In this document: in pieces, positions 23,801 to 34,569 of the stretch
Layout: each line of letters begins with the position of its first letter
Numbering within the stretch: position 1 is the first letter of the stretch
From: Cheilinus undulatus
Taxonomy: Eukaryota > Chordata > Actinopteri > Labriformes > Labridae
Length of the DNA: 64,000 bases
Direction: 5' to 3'
Assembly: GCF_018320785.1 (NCBI RefSeq)
Contig: NC_054880.1
Span: 642,616-706,615, forward strand
Made by a program: the position numbers and the translations under genes
Notes under the pieces: model-generated
Told to the model about the DNA's origin: nothing
Database searches by the model: none
Seen by the model: the letters and a program-made list of their open reading frames with translations, nothing else

Positions 23801-26800
23801 TCATTTAAGCCACTACCTGCACTCTAATGCAGGGGTTCTTTTCAGCACGGGACCCCCAAAATAAAGGTACCAGAGACCGGGGACCCTCAGAGACCGGGGA
23901 CCCTCAGAGACCGAGGACCCCCAGAGACCGAGGACCCCCAGATACCGAGGACCCTCAGAGACCGAGGACCCCCAGAGACCGAGGACCCCCAGAGACCGAG
24001 GACCCTCAGAGACCGAGGACCCCCAGAGACCGAGGACCCTCAGTGTACCTGAGGCCAGGAACAGTCTAGAACAGTCATGTGGAGACAAGGTCGTCCATGA
24101 GAGGGATAAAGGGGGAGGTTTCTGGGACCCAGCCAAACTAGAGGCCAGCAAAATCCTGGTCCTTTGTAGAGTTAAGCTGTGGTACTTTACATTTCACCTG
24201 AAACATAACCACTCTGATCAAAGAAACACATTTTAATTCATTTGTATAGTAAGAAGCCTTTTTAAAAATGTAAATCCTTTTGTTAAAACAGAATTAAAAT
24301 ACATTAAAAATAGCTGAAATGGGTTAGTAATGGCAAAAATGGTGGAAAAGGTGGTGAAATGGGATTTTAAAAGTACCAGAAATTAGATAAAAGTGGCAAA
24401 AAATAAACATAAAATGGCAAAAATTGAGTTCATGTGTCAAGAATAGGTGCAAACTTAGAGAAATGGCATGAAAATTGATATGAACTGGAAAAAAGGGTTA
24501 GCTGAGGCAGAAACAGTCAGACATGGGCATATCAAATCATGAAATGTGGATTAAAAAGTGGTAAAGGTGTTAATAATGGCAATAATGTGTTAATAAAGCC
24601 AACAATAGGCAGAGAGTGGAAAGATTTAAATTAGAAGTGGCAAAAACAGGCAGAAAAAAAGTGGGTGAAAGAGTTTAAAATGGACAAAAAATGTGTTAAA
24701 ACTGGTGTTTAGAGCGCAGATGGTCGAGTGGTTTAAGGCGTTACCCATGTACACGGGCGGCCCGGGTTCAAATCCGGCCTGTGGCCCTTTATCGCATGTC
24801 TCTTCCCTGTTTCCGAGTCTATCCACTGTCCTTCCTTTATCAAATAAAGGCCAAAAATAAATCTTTTTAAAAAATGGTGGGAAAAGGTGATAAAAATGAG
24901 TTAAAATTGGGCCAAACTGGTGTAAAATGGCAACAGTGTAATTCAAACATGTTCTTAGTTTTTTTAAGGCATCTGGAGACCCCCTCTCGGTGTCTCGTGA
25001 CCCCCAGTAGGGTCCCGACCCTGAGGTTGAGAACCCCTCCTCTAATGCTGTCTCTGACACTAACACAGTCAGAAGGCTCTCTATAATAAATATCTCTCCT
25101 CATAATTTAATGTTAACGATCTTAAATCTTCCCTCATGTTAATCTGCCTGCATGTTTAACACTCTGATAATGTCCACTCAGCATTCTAACATTCTTTTAC
25201 ACCATACTATGAACACACACACCCTTACACCAGGATTTTAATCATCCTTTCTTATACTTTTCCTCAGCTGTACCGATTTTTTGTATTAAATGTTTAATTC
25301 CTGTTGGCTGAGAGCTGAGCTAACCAGAGATAAGTCCTTGTTTCAGACCTTGGTCGATAAAGCTGATTCTGATTCCTCACCTCTGTGCAGCTGTTGGGTG
25401 GGTAAAGGTGTGACTTTACCTGAGCTACCTGGTAGATTCATATTCTCATGGAGTTAATGCTGATAAGGAAAGCTCAGATTCTGCTGTAAACTCCTCAGTA
25501 GGACTCAGAATAAACTTGAAATTAAAGCCTTCCTACTTTGACTTGTATAGTCTGATTTTTGCCAAAGTGAATTTGAACCAAAGTTAATGTACTTTTACAC
25601 ATTTCTTTTAACCCTTTAAATGCCAGCTTGATTACTTATATAACAAAAATGTGGTTTGAATGGGAGTCAGTGGGAAAATAATTACTGTTTTGTGTGTTTT
25701 TTTAAGAAAAAATATGACCATGCAGTAATCAAACTGAAATCCTGAAAATTATACAATATTTGATTGTTTTGATCAGAACTGAAGTTGATCAAAATATTTG
25801 ACCAAAAAAAAAAAAGCAGAAAAAATATCAATGTATACCAAATTTATTTTTTGGAAGTGCACATTTTGTCCTTAATAACTCTAAAAGGTAGTACATTTTA
25901 AATCTGCTGCTACACAAAAACTAAAAATGTATCAAAGTCAATATTTTGTCTAATCATGAACATGTCCACGCTGGATTTAGAAATAACGCCCCAGCCATCC
26001 AACATTTGGTTAAAGGAAGATTTCACAATTTTTCACTTTTTTCATAAAAACAACACTGACTTTAAGTAATCAATCTGGCATTTAAAGGGTTAAAATCCTC
26101 AAAATGATTGAATGTTGGGTAGTTTTGAACACAGTTGAAGTTGTTTAAGAGATTTATGGAAAAAAAGCAGAAAAAATATGAATCTGTTCAGTTTTTATAG
26201 CAGTTTTTTAGAAGTGGACATTTTTGTCCTTAATGACTTTAAAGGGTGGTGAATGTGTTTCACAGTGTTCCTCTGACCTGTTAGAGTACAGAAGCAGATT
26301 AGGGCCATTTTTGATGGAGAAAATAATTTTGGGCAAGTCGAAATTACAGTCAAAATTTCGAGAATAAAGTTGAGATTTTGAGAATAAAGTTGAAACAATT
26401 TTGAGACTTAAGTTGAAATGACGAGGAAAAAGTGGAAACTTGTTATTACTAACAGGGGATCATAGCTGCTGTGTGTTTATGTGGCAAAGAGAGAATGTCT
26501 TTGTTGTTAAATCTCATAATAAGGTGTAATTTCACATATTCATTGATAAGAGGCATTTTGTAGAGACAGTTATTCTCTGTTATTGTCTGAAATACTCATA
26601 CACTAAGAGGAGCACAGCAGCGCTCGTGTCTCTCTTCCTCTCCTTCTCTGTCTGATCACCTGTAGAGAGCACAGGTGACAGACAACCTTGTTATGTAATG
26701 GGAGAGCAAAGGGAGATTGATCATTTATTGATCATAAAAAAGTTGCTGCTAATGACAAAATGTTAGAAAAGGCAAAAAAAAAGAACACTGTGTCACGTGT

Positions 26801-28364
26801 TTATTGGAAACTCTAGTTGACAGTATTGTGTATGATACATAAAGAAACATAACCTGCAAAACGCCAACTACGCGATGCACATTACATTTGTGTATTAAAT
26901 TTAGAAATAAAAACCTCATGTGTTTCCATCGCTGCTTTCATGCAGCGCCTCCATTCAGATATGTCCGTAGAGTTGTTTTTAACAAACACTGATCAATAAA
27001 CGAGTCATCAATCTCCCTTCGCTCTCCCATCACCAAGGTTGAGCCGGTCACCTGTGCGTCTCTACAGGTGATCAGACGGAGAGGAAGACGAGAGCTGTGT
27101 CTCCTGTTAATGTATGAGTATTTCAGACAATAACAGAGAATAACTGTCTCTGCAAAATGCCTCATATCAATGAATATGTGAAGTTATACCTCATTATTGG
27201 ATTTAATAACAAAAACATTCTCTCTTTGCCGCATAAACACACAGCAGCTATGATCCGCTGTCAGTAATAACAAGTTTCCACTTTTTTCTAGTCATTTTGA
27301 CTTTAATCTCGATTTCCCAAAATTATTTTCTCCATCAAAAATGGCCCTAATCCGCTTCTGTAATAATTAGAGCAATTGAAATTTGAATTAAAAAAAAATT
27401 TGCCAAGAAAGAAACTTAATTACAACTAGAAAAGCACTCGGAGAGCGCAGACCTCCGCCATTAGCCCTACCTCAGTAGTGAAGAATCCTTCAAAAAATTC
27501 CTGGATCCATCCCCATGTGCCCCCCACCACGGCATCCGCCGATTACTCCGTCCCCGGTGGGGTGGAAACACAGTGAGGCAATGGAAGTCATGTCAGAGGG
27601 TGAATGTTCCTCTATTCCTCCCAGCATTGTGAGTATTCTCGCTACAATTCTCTGTCTTTCTCTCTGTTACGCTCCGACTCGTCTCCTCGACCGGGTTTTC
27701 GTCTTTCAAACTCTATAAACTCCAAAACTTTGAATAGAAACACACCCACAATGCTGCTGGGATTGAAGTTACTCATGTCCACCATCTCCTGGTGTAAAGT
27801 GGTAACAGCACAGCCCTCCGCCATGAGCCCTATCTCCCAATAGTACAGAATCCTTCAAAAAATTCCTGGATCCAGACGGTGATGCCAAAATCTAATCAGT
27901 TCTTCCTTATGCCATTTCTGACATATCCTGAAAATTTCATCAAAATCCGTCCACAACTTTCTGAGTTATGTTGCTAACAAACTAACAAACAAACCCTCCT
28001 GGTCACATGACCTCCTTGGCGGAGGTAAAAATGACCATGTGCACTAAAACAGCCAGAATGGTGAGCAGAAAAAGAGGAAAAATTAGCACAAATGGACAAA
28101 AATGTCCCAAGAGATGGCTGAGGGTTAACTGTCCTGCATTCCTCCACCTCTGAAATACACTGGGTCTGAGGAGAGACTCACCTGGTGCTCGGACATCTCC
28201 CAGCGAGCCTGCAGGGCCTGGTCCCGGGGGGTTTTCTGGATATAGAGCAGAGCCAGGCTCGGATCCGGAGGAATGTCCACCAGGAGCTCAGCAGGCCGGT
28301 CGGAGAAGAGACACTGACGGCCGAACTCAGCACGGGGCCTGGAGTACACATGGACAATCTCCAT
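17768..28364 (-). CDS. dnai2: dynein axonemal intermediate chain 2, 12 coding exons
   Basis: The join, in transcript order, is 28364-28182, 23231-23070, 22992-22871, 22480-22338, 22258-22145, 21664-21525, 21436-21314, 20494-20271, 19839-19704, 19609-19463, 19357-19133, 17833-17768. It totals 1785 nt (594 codons) with every splice phase compatible; human DNAI2 is about 605 residues. Diagnostic blocks are [15 protein letters not shown] at the start, [15 protein letters not shown], the WD-repeat region ([45 protein letters not shown]) and the basic tail [17 protein letters not shown]. The protein is a WD40 intermediate chain of the outer dynein arm that pairs with DNAI1 in motile cilia and sperm flagella. 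Loss in humans causes primary ciliary dyskinesia. It lies tail to tail with dusp11 and in the same direction as atad2. The last coding exon is weakly conserved and rests on splice sites and frame. Confidence 0.93.
17949..18795. mobile_element. hAT-type element in dnai2 intron 11
   Basis: The ends TAGGGATGCACGATATT and AATATCATGAATCCTTA form imperfect inverted repeats. The flanks TTCTCACG (17941-17948) and TTCTCATG (18796-18803) are an 8-bp duplication with one mismatch. A second element (18113-18578) is nested inside it. Confidence 0.8.
18113..18578. mobile_element. nested GCC-rich-spaced non-autonomous element (TIR CAGTG.TACTCAAC family)
   Basis: Begins CAGAGATACTCAACGTGTGG and ends TTTGGTTGAGCAACACTG. 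The interior is a run of degenerate TTTTTGCCACTTTT and CACCCATTTTTGCC phrases. The best copy of the same family, at 40668-41845, has an exact 8-bp target duplication. Confidence 0.7.
19133..19357 (-). CDS. dnai2: dnai2 coding exon 11
   Basis: Residues 499-573: [17 protein letters not shown] followed by a highly charged Glu/Arg-rich segment. It corresponds to the C-terminal coiled-coil-like tail of DNAI2. Donor CAG|GTATG, acceptor TGTGTGCAG. Confidence 0.92.
19463..19609 (-). CDS. dnai2: dnai2 coding exon 10
   Basis: Residues 450-498, including [17 protein letters not shown] and [13 protein letters not shown], the last WD blade. The donor GCAGCC|GTGAGA is somewhat weak at the exon side but is the only site that keeps the frame into exon 11. 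Confidence 0.9.
19704..19839 (-). CDS. dnai2: dnai2 coding exon 9
   Basis: Residues 404-449, from [20 protein letters not shown] to the NDPTLSIK end. The acceptor used (TCTGTCCTCAG|GTATCAG) is the first of five identical copies carried by a tandem array upstream (19831-20145). Only this proximal copy keeps the frame open. Confidence 0.93.
19831..20145. repeat. 69-bp tandem array duplicating the exon 9 splice acceptor
   Basis: Four full copies and a partial fifth, starting at 19831, 19900, 19969, 20038 and 20107. They are almost identical, so the array is young. On the minus strand each carries the pyrimidine tract, the CAG acceptor and the first eight bases of dnai2 exon 9. Transcripts spliced to any upstream copy would meet TAA seven codons later. 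Confidence 0.95.
20271..20494 (-). CDS. dnai2: dnai2 coding exon 8
   Basis: Residues 330-403: [34 protein letters not shown] and [13 protein letters not shown], the most conserved WD40 part of the protein. Ends in phase 2 with donor CCAG|GTAAGA. Confidence 0.96.
20690..21285. repeat. 50-bp minisatellite in dnai2 intron 7
   Basis: About 12 copies of a 50-bp unit containing ATGATGTCTCTGCCCTGG and CTTAAGGGCAG, with AGCAAGG/AGTGAGG variants that cluster among neighbours. Confidence 0.95.
21314..21436 (-). CDS. dnai2: dnai2 coding exon 7
   Basis: Residues 289-329: [19 protein letters not shown] to [11 protein letters not shown]. Phase 0 at both ends. Confidence 0.95.
21525..21664 (-). CDS. dnai2: dnai2 coding exon 6
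   Basis: Residues 242-288, a WD blade with [15 protein letters not shown] and [13 protein letters not shown]. Confidence 0.95.
22145..22258 (-). CDS. dnai2: dnai2 coding exon 5
   Basis: Residues 204-242: [20 protein letters not shown] and GGAYNGQI, a WD blade. Acceptor CTGTTTCAG, donor GATCG|GTGAGT. Confidence 0.93.
22338..22480 (-). CDS. dnai2: dnai2 coding exon 4
   Basis: Residues 156-204: [31 protein letters not shown] and DSYIWDI, the first WD-repeat region. Confidence 0.95.
22871..22992 (-). CDS. dnai2: dnai2 coding exon 3
   Basis: Residues 116-156: [18 protein letters not shown], an acidic Glu run, then AKTINVF. The Glu run is longer than I recall in mammals. Confidence 0.93.
23070..23231 (-). 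CDS. dnai2: dnai2 coding exon 2
   Basis: Residues 62-115: [40 protein letters not shown] and SVVQLGQ. The exon begins with GTG directly after CTGCAG. Confidence 0.96.
23830..25039. mobile_element. hAT-type element with exact 8-bp duplication in dnai2 intron 1-2
   Basis: Starts CAGGGGTTCTTTTCAGCACG and ends CCTGAGGTTGAGAACCCCTC. It is flanked by identical CTCTAATG (23822-23829 and 25040-25047). Near its left end a 15-bp array (GACCGAGGACCCCCAGA) has expanded at about 23873-24045. The interior is A-rich and non-coding. A SINE is nested at 24708-24868. The copy at 55804-56678 is the same family. Confidence 0.88.
24708..24868 (+). mobile_element. tRNA-derived SINE
   Basis: It has pol III boxes A (TGGTCGAGTGG, 24721-24731) and B (GGTTCAAATCC, 24765-24775) at tRNA-like spacing, a non-tRNA body, and a tail with AATAAAGGCCAAAAATAAATC. 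The head resembles Ser/Leu-type tRNA. Possible target duplication TTAAAA.TGGTG on both sides. Confidence 0.8.
25600..26262. repeat. copy of the fold-back repeat family seen in the dusp11 intron
   Basis: Shares CCAACATTTGGTTAAAGGAA, GGATTTAGAAATAACGCCCC and the outer TTTTGTCCTTAATGACTTTA block with 13660-15006. Here the arms are less symmetric. Confidence 0.7.
26289..27360. mobile_element. 1.07-kb fold-back element with long inverted arms, TA flanks
   Basis: The outer ends CAGAAGCAGATTAGGGCC and GGCCCTAATCCGCTTCTG are inverted repeats. Pairing continues inwards through GATGGAGAAAATAATTTTGG, the TAATAACAAGTTTCCAC and TCACCTGTAGAGA blocks, and almost to the centre (arms of about 450 bp). TA lies on both sides, as for Tc1/mariner-type insertions. 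Open frames inside show no known domain. Confidence 0.8.
27425..28028. repeat. dispersed repeat with CCTCCGCC / GGCGGAGG ends
   Basis: Starts AGCGCAGACCTCCGCCATTAG and ends GACCTCCTTGGCGGAGGTAA. The phrase CCTTCAAAAAATTCCTGGATCC occurs twice inside. Probably a degenerate DNA transposon; the family is not identified. Confidence 0.5.
28182..28364 (-). CDS. dnai2: dnai2 coding exon 1
   Basis: Residues 1-61: [40 protein letters not shown] and RWEMSEHQ. The start codon lies one or four bases after a tandem acceptor (TCTCCAGCAG), so a non-coding first exon must lie upstream beyond the minisatellite. Confidence 0.95.
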
Positions 28365-28384
28365 GCTGCTGGAGAGAGGGCAGG

Positions 28385-31300
28385 GACAGTACAAACACGG
28401 TAAAAACACGGTAAATACACGGTTAAAAACACAGTACAAACACGGTAAAAACACAGTACAAACACGGTAAAAACACGGTAAATACACGGTTAAAAACACA
28501 GTACAAACACGGTAAAAACACAGTACAAACACGGTAAAAACACGGTTAAAACACGGTACAAACACGGTAAAAACACGGTAAATACACGGTAAATACATGG
28601 TAAATACATGGTTAAACACACAGTACAAACACAGTAAAAACACGGTAAATACACGGTTAAAACACGGTACAAACACAGTAAAAACACCGTAAATACACGG
28701 TTAAAACACAGTACAAACACGGGAAAAACACGGTTAAAACACGGTACAAACACGGTAAAAACACGGTAAATACACGGTTAAAAACACAGTACAAACACAT
28801 TAAAAACACAGTACAAACACGGTAAAAACACAGTACAAACACGGTAAAAACACGGTTAAAACACGGTACAAACACGGTAAAAACACGGTTAATACACGGT
28901 TAAAAACACAGTACAAACACGGTAAAAACACGGTAAATACACGGTTAAAAACACAGTACAAACACGGTAAAAACACAGTACAAACACGGTAAAAACACAG
29001 TAAAAACACGGTAAAAACACGGTAAATACACGGTTAAAAACACAGTACAAACACGGTAAAAACACAGTACAAACACGGTAAAAACACGGTAAATACACGG
29101 TTAAAAACACAGTACAAACACGGTAAAAACACAGTACAAACACGGTAAAAACACGGTTAAAACACGGTACAAACACGGTAAAAACACGGTAAATACACGG
29201 TAAATACATGGTTAAACACACAGTACAAACACAGTAAAAACACGGTAAATACACGGTTAAAACACGGTACAAACACAGTAAAAACACCGTAAATACACGG
29301 TTAAAACACGGTACAAACACGGTAAAAACACGGTAAATACATGGTTAAACACACAGTACAAACACGGGAAAAACACGGTTAAAACACGGTACAAACACGG
29401 TAAAAACACGGTAAATACACGGTAAATACACGGTTAAAAACACAGTACAAACACGGTAAAAACACAGTACAAACACATTAAAAACACAGTACAAACACGG
29501 TAAAAACACAGTACAAACACGGTAAAAACACGGTTAAAACACGGTACAAACACGGTAAAAACACGGTTAATACACGGTTAAAAACACAGTACAAACACGG
29601 TAAAAACACGGTAAATACACGGTTAAAAACACAGTACAAACACGGTAAAAACACAGTACAAACACGGTAAAAACACAGTAAAAACACGGTAAAAACACGG
29701 TTAAAACACGGTACAAACACGGTAAAAACACGGTAAATACACGGTAAATACATGGTTAAACACACAGTACAAACACGGTAAAAACACGGTAAATACACGG
29801 TTAAAAACACAGTACAAACACGGTAAAAACATGGTTAAAACACGGTACAAACACGGTAAAAACACGGTTAAAACACAGTACAAACACGGTAAAAACACGG
29901 TAAATACACGGTTAAAACAGTACAAACACGGTAAAAACACAGTACAAACACGGTAAAAACACGGTTAAAACACAGTACAAACACGTGAAAAACACGGTAA
30001 ATACACAGTTAAAACACGGTACAAACACGGTAAAAACATGGTAAATACACGGTTAAAACATGGTTAAAACACAGTAAATACACAGTTAAAACACAGTTCA
30101 AACACGGTAAATACACGGTTAAAACACGGTACAAACACGGTTAAAACACGGTACAAACACGGTAAAAACACGGTAAATACACGGTTAAAACACAGTAAAA
30201 ACACACGGTGAAAACACGGTAAATACACGGTTAAAACACAGTACAAACACGGTAAATACACGTTTAAAACACAGTACAAACACGGTTAATACACGGTACA
30301 AACACGTTAAAAACACGGTAAATACACGGTTAAAACACGGTACAAACACGTTAAAAACACGGTAAATACACGGTTAAAACACAGTACAAACACGGTAAAA
30401 ACACGGTAAATACACGGTTAAAACACAGTACAAACACGGTAAAAACACGGTTAAAACACGGTAAATACACGGTTAAAACAGAGTACAAACACGGTAAATA
30501 AACGGTTAAAACATGGTACAAACACGGTAAATACACGGTAAATACACAGTACAAACACGGTAAATACACGGTTAAAACACGGTACAAACACGGTAAATAC
30601 ACGGTTAAAACACAGTACAAACACGGTAAATACACGGTTAAAACACGGTACAAACACGGTAAATACACGGTAAATACACAGTAAATACATGGTTAAAACA
30701 CAGTACAAACACGGTAAATACACGGTTAAAACACAGTACAAACACGGTAAATACACGGTTAAAACACAGTACAAACACGGTAAATACATGGTTAAAACAC
30801 AGTACAAACATAGTAAATACACGGTAAAAACACGGTAAATACACGGTCAAAACACAGTACAAACACGGTTAAAACACGGTAAATACACGGTTAAAACACA
30901 GTACAAACACGGTAAATAAACGGTAAATACAGCTAAAAACACATTTAGAACACGGAAAAAACACGGTAAATACACGGTTAAAACACAGTAGAAACACGGT
31001 TAAAACACGGTAAAAACACGGTAAATACACGGTTAAAACACAGTACAAACACGGTAAATACACGGTTAAAACACAGTAGAAACACGGTTAAAACACGGTA
31101 AAAACACGGTTAAAACACAGTAGAAACACGGTTAAAACACGGTAAAAACACGGTAAATACACGGTTAAAACACAGTAGAAACACGGTAAATACACGGTTA
31201 AAACACAGTACAAACACAGTAAAAACACGGTTAATACACGGTTAAAACACGGTACAAACACAGTAAAAACACCGTAAATACACGGTTAAAACACGGTACA

Positions 31301-33075
31301 AACACGGTAAAAACACGGTAAATACATGGTTAAACACACAGTACAAACACGGGAAAAACACGGTTAAAACACGGTACAAACACGGTAAAAACACGGTAAA
31401 TACACGGTTAAAAACACAGTACAAACACGGTAAAAACACAGTACAAACACATTAAAAACACAGTACAAACACGGTAAAAACACAGTACAAACACGGTAAA
31501 AACACGGTTAAAACACGGTACAAACACGGTAAAAACACGGTTAATACACGGTTAAAAACACAGTACAAACACGGTAAAAACACGGTTAAAAACACAGTAC
31601 AAACACGGTAAAAACACAGTACAAACACGGTAAAAACACAGTACAAACACGGTAAAAACACGGTTAAAACACGGTACAAACACGGTAAAAACACGGTAAA
31701 TACACGGTAAATACATGGTTAAACACACAGTACAAACACGGTAAAAACACGGTAAATACACGGTTAAAAACACAGTACAAACACGGTAAAAACATGGTTA
31801 AAACACGGTACAAACACGGTAAAAACACGGTTAAAACACAGTACAAACACGGTAAAAACACGGTAAATACACGGTTAAAACACAGTACAAACACGGTAAA
31901 AACACGGTAAATACACGGTTAAAACAGTACAAACACGGTAAAAACACAGTACAAACACGGTTAAAACACGGTACAAACACGTGAAAAACACGGTAAATAC
32001 ACAGTTAAAACACGGTACAAACAAGGTAAAAACATGGTAAATACACGGTTAAAACATGGTTAAAACACAGTAAATACACAGTTCAAACACAGTACAAACA
32101 CGGTAAATACACGGTTAAAACACGGTACAAACACGGTTAAAACACGGTACAAACACGGTAAAAACACGGTAAATACACGGTTAAAACACGGTACAAAAAG
32201 GGTAAAAACACGGTAAATACACGGTTAAAACACAGTACAAACACGGTAAATAAACGGTTAAAACACGGCACAAAAACGGTAAAAACACGGTAAATACACG
32301 GTTAAAACACAGTACAAACACAGTAAATACACGGTAAAAACACACGGTGAGAACACGGTAAATACATGGTAAATACAGGTAAAAACACACATTTAGAACA
32401 CGGTAAAAACACGGTAAATACACGGTTAAAACACAGTACAAACACGGTAAATACACGTTTAAAACACAGTACAAACACGGTTAATACACGGTACAAACAC
32501 GTTAAAAACACGGTAAATACACGGTTAAAACACGGTACAAACACGTTAAAAACACGGTAAATACACGGTTAAAACACAGTACAAACACGGTAAAAACACG
32601 GTAAATACACGGTTAAAACACAGTACAAACACGGTAAAAACACGGTTAAAACACGGTAAATACACGGTTAAAACAGAGTACAAACACGGTAAATAAACGG
32701 TTAAAACACGGTACAAACACGGTAAATACACGGTAAATACACAGTAAATACATGGTTAAAACACAGTACAAACACGGTAAATACACGGTTAAAACACAGT
32801 ACAAACACGGTAAATACACGGTTAAAACACGGTACAAACACGGTAAATACATGGTTAAAACACAGTACAAACATAGTAAATACACGGTAAAAACACGGTA
32901 AATACACGGTTAAAACACAGTAGAAACACGGTAAATACACGGTTAAAACACAGTACAAACACGGTAAATACAGGTAAAAACACACATTTAGAACACGGTA
33001 AAAACACGGCTTAAACTAAGAGGGCTGAGACGCGGTAAAAACACGGAGAGAACGCGGTGATAAGACGGTAAAAAC
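28385..33075. repeat. 4.7-kb minisatellite filling dnai2 5' UTR intron
   Basis: Built from 10-11-bp phrases such as AAACACGGTAAA, TACACGGTTAAA and ACACAGTACA, grouped into longer units. The unusual phrases CACGTGAAAA (29982 and 31978) and TGGTTAAACACACAG with ACGGGAAAA (near 29340 and 31325) recur about 2.0 kb apart, so half of the array is a large duplication. All MFVPCFNRVF-type minus-strand frames here are repeat products. It begins about 17 bp from the exon acceptor, so the branch point must be inside the array. Confidence 0.97.
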
Positions 33076-33263
33076 GCGGTTTAAAGAGGGGCACACATGG
33101 TAAAAACACAACTATAAAGTCAAATAAGCTCGGATTAAACACCATTAACACACGTACTTAACAGAAAGTGGGCTCAGACTGCGGACTTAACACGGTTTTA
33201 TGGATCTAGCTAACTCTAAACTCGGTTCAAACGCAGTCCAACTTCCTCTGAGCTCAATTTGCC

Positions 33264-33276
33264 GTATCCTAGCAAC
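33264..33276 (-). promoter_or_regulatory. X-box-like RFX site 1 upstream of dnai2
   Basis: GTTGCTAGGATAC on the minus strand matches the RFX X-box pattern (GTTRCC..RGYAAC) with mismatches in the second half. RFX factors drive many ciliary genes. It lies just upstream of the dnai2 intron minisatellite, where a first exon is expected. Confidence 0.6.
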
Positions 33277-33298
33277 GCCTTGACGCGTAGAGTGCGCC

Positions 33299-33311
33299 GT
33301 ATCCTAGCAAC
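33299..33311 (-). promoter_or_regulatory. X-box-like RFX site 2 upstream of dnai2
   Basis: An identical 13-mer 35 bp from the first site. The conserved stretch extends to GCCGTATCCTAGCAAC in both copies. Confidence 0.6.
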
Positions 33312-34560
33312 AGAGACCGGGTTAACGTTCAGTGAGCTACAATTAAAACCCGAATCTGTTCCTCTTAAACGACCTTTATGTACACGTTCTGTTAGAGTGT
33401 TTCAACCAGAGACGTAGACGCCTCATTGGCTGTGTTCGCCCGCTGCCGCTGTACGTCATCGTGTCGGCCATATTGGCAGAGGCAAGAGCCTTCCATAAAC
33501 AAATGCAAGTCTATGAGGGATGAAGAGTGTGTGATTAAAAACATACTGGTTTACATTTCAGCGATGGTAATGAGTGGTTTGTATATAAAGTGGTTCACAG
33601 GTTTATTTTGTTGTTCATGAAATGATTCAAAATGACTATCAGAGCCAAAAATGTGGAGAATTCCAGTATTAATATACTACAACTGGAGGTGTGTGTGTGT
33701 TTCTGACTTTGACAACTTAAATGACACAAACATGCTGATAGAAGATTCTAGTAGATTATTATATTCACAGTAACATGCCATGGTTAAGTGACTCTAAATA
33801 TATCTGATAATAATGATAATAATAATCAGCATCTCTACAGTTGTTCCTCTTTCTCTGTGATTTGACATCAGATCTTCTTTCTCTGACAGAGATGGAGTCA
33901 TCCTTCTCTCCTGGAAACTAAAGAACTGTTAGGTCAAACCTTGATAAAAAGCTAGCTTAACCTCAGATATGAATCCACCTAACAACACCGTTAGAGAGAT
34001 TAGCTCTGAACGTGTTCTTATTCTAGCCAAACACCACAAAAAACTGTTTAACGTCCCCATGAAATGGTCTTCAGGCCATCTGGTCTCCTCTGTGCATCTA
34101 TTAGTGCAGACCCACGCAGCACAGGAGCTTCAGTGCTCATCTCTGTCTAAAATGTTGCTTTATGACCTTTTCCATGAGGAAGACGGCCTAAAAATACACT
34201 CTGGCTGATGAAAACCTGATAGTTCTACACTCTAGCTGTAAGGATGTCAGGATTTTCATGTCCTGTAAACTGACTCCAACACTGAAAGTGGATTTTTACG
34301 GCAGATTCATCTGTAAGCCAGAATGTCTTTTTATTACTAATGGTTTTCCTGCTGTCTTATAAAGCCATGAGGGCTGGGAACTTTTCTGCACCACATGTAA
34401 ATAAAGTCAACCAACCAATCAATAATCTTTAAGTTTACAACAATTAGATTCATTCTAAGGATTTAAACTACAAGTAGAAACACTTTTGATGGATTCAACA
34501 ACAACATTTCACACATTTATGTCTGATCTTTAGACATTTTAACATTCATATATTTTACAG
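33312..34560. other. dnai2 upstream flank, no gene recognised
   Basis: Contains a GC-rich patch with CGTGTCGGCCATATTGGCAG near 33460, then AT-rich sequence. Small open frames have no family resemblance. Confidence 0.45.
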
Positions 34561-34569
34561 ATTTTGGTT

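Noticed and set aside
24708-24790. A functional tRNA gene
   Set aside because: A and B boxes are present, but the arms do not fold as a complete tRNA, and a SINE body with a tail follows.
28385-33000. Many minus-strand frames of the MFVPCFNRVFTVF type that look like a Cys/Phe-rich protein family
   Set aside because: They follow the period of the minisatellite, and the frame changes with every unit-length variant. One happens to fuse to dnai2 exon 1, but the acceptor at the exon start explains that.
33969-34208. A 79-codon plus-strand frame as a small gene
   Set aside because: No recognisable family, no splice signals and no conservation evidence available; left unannotated.
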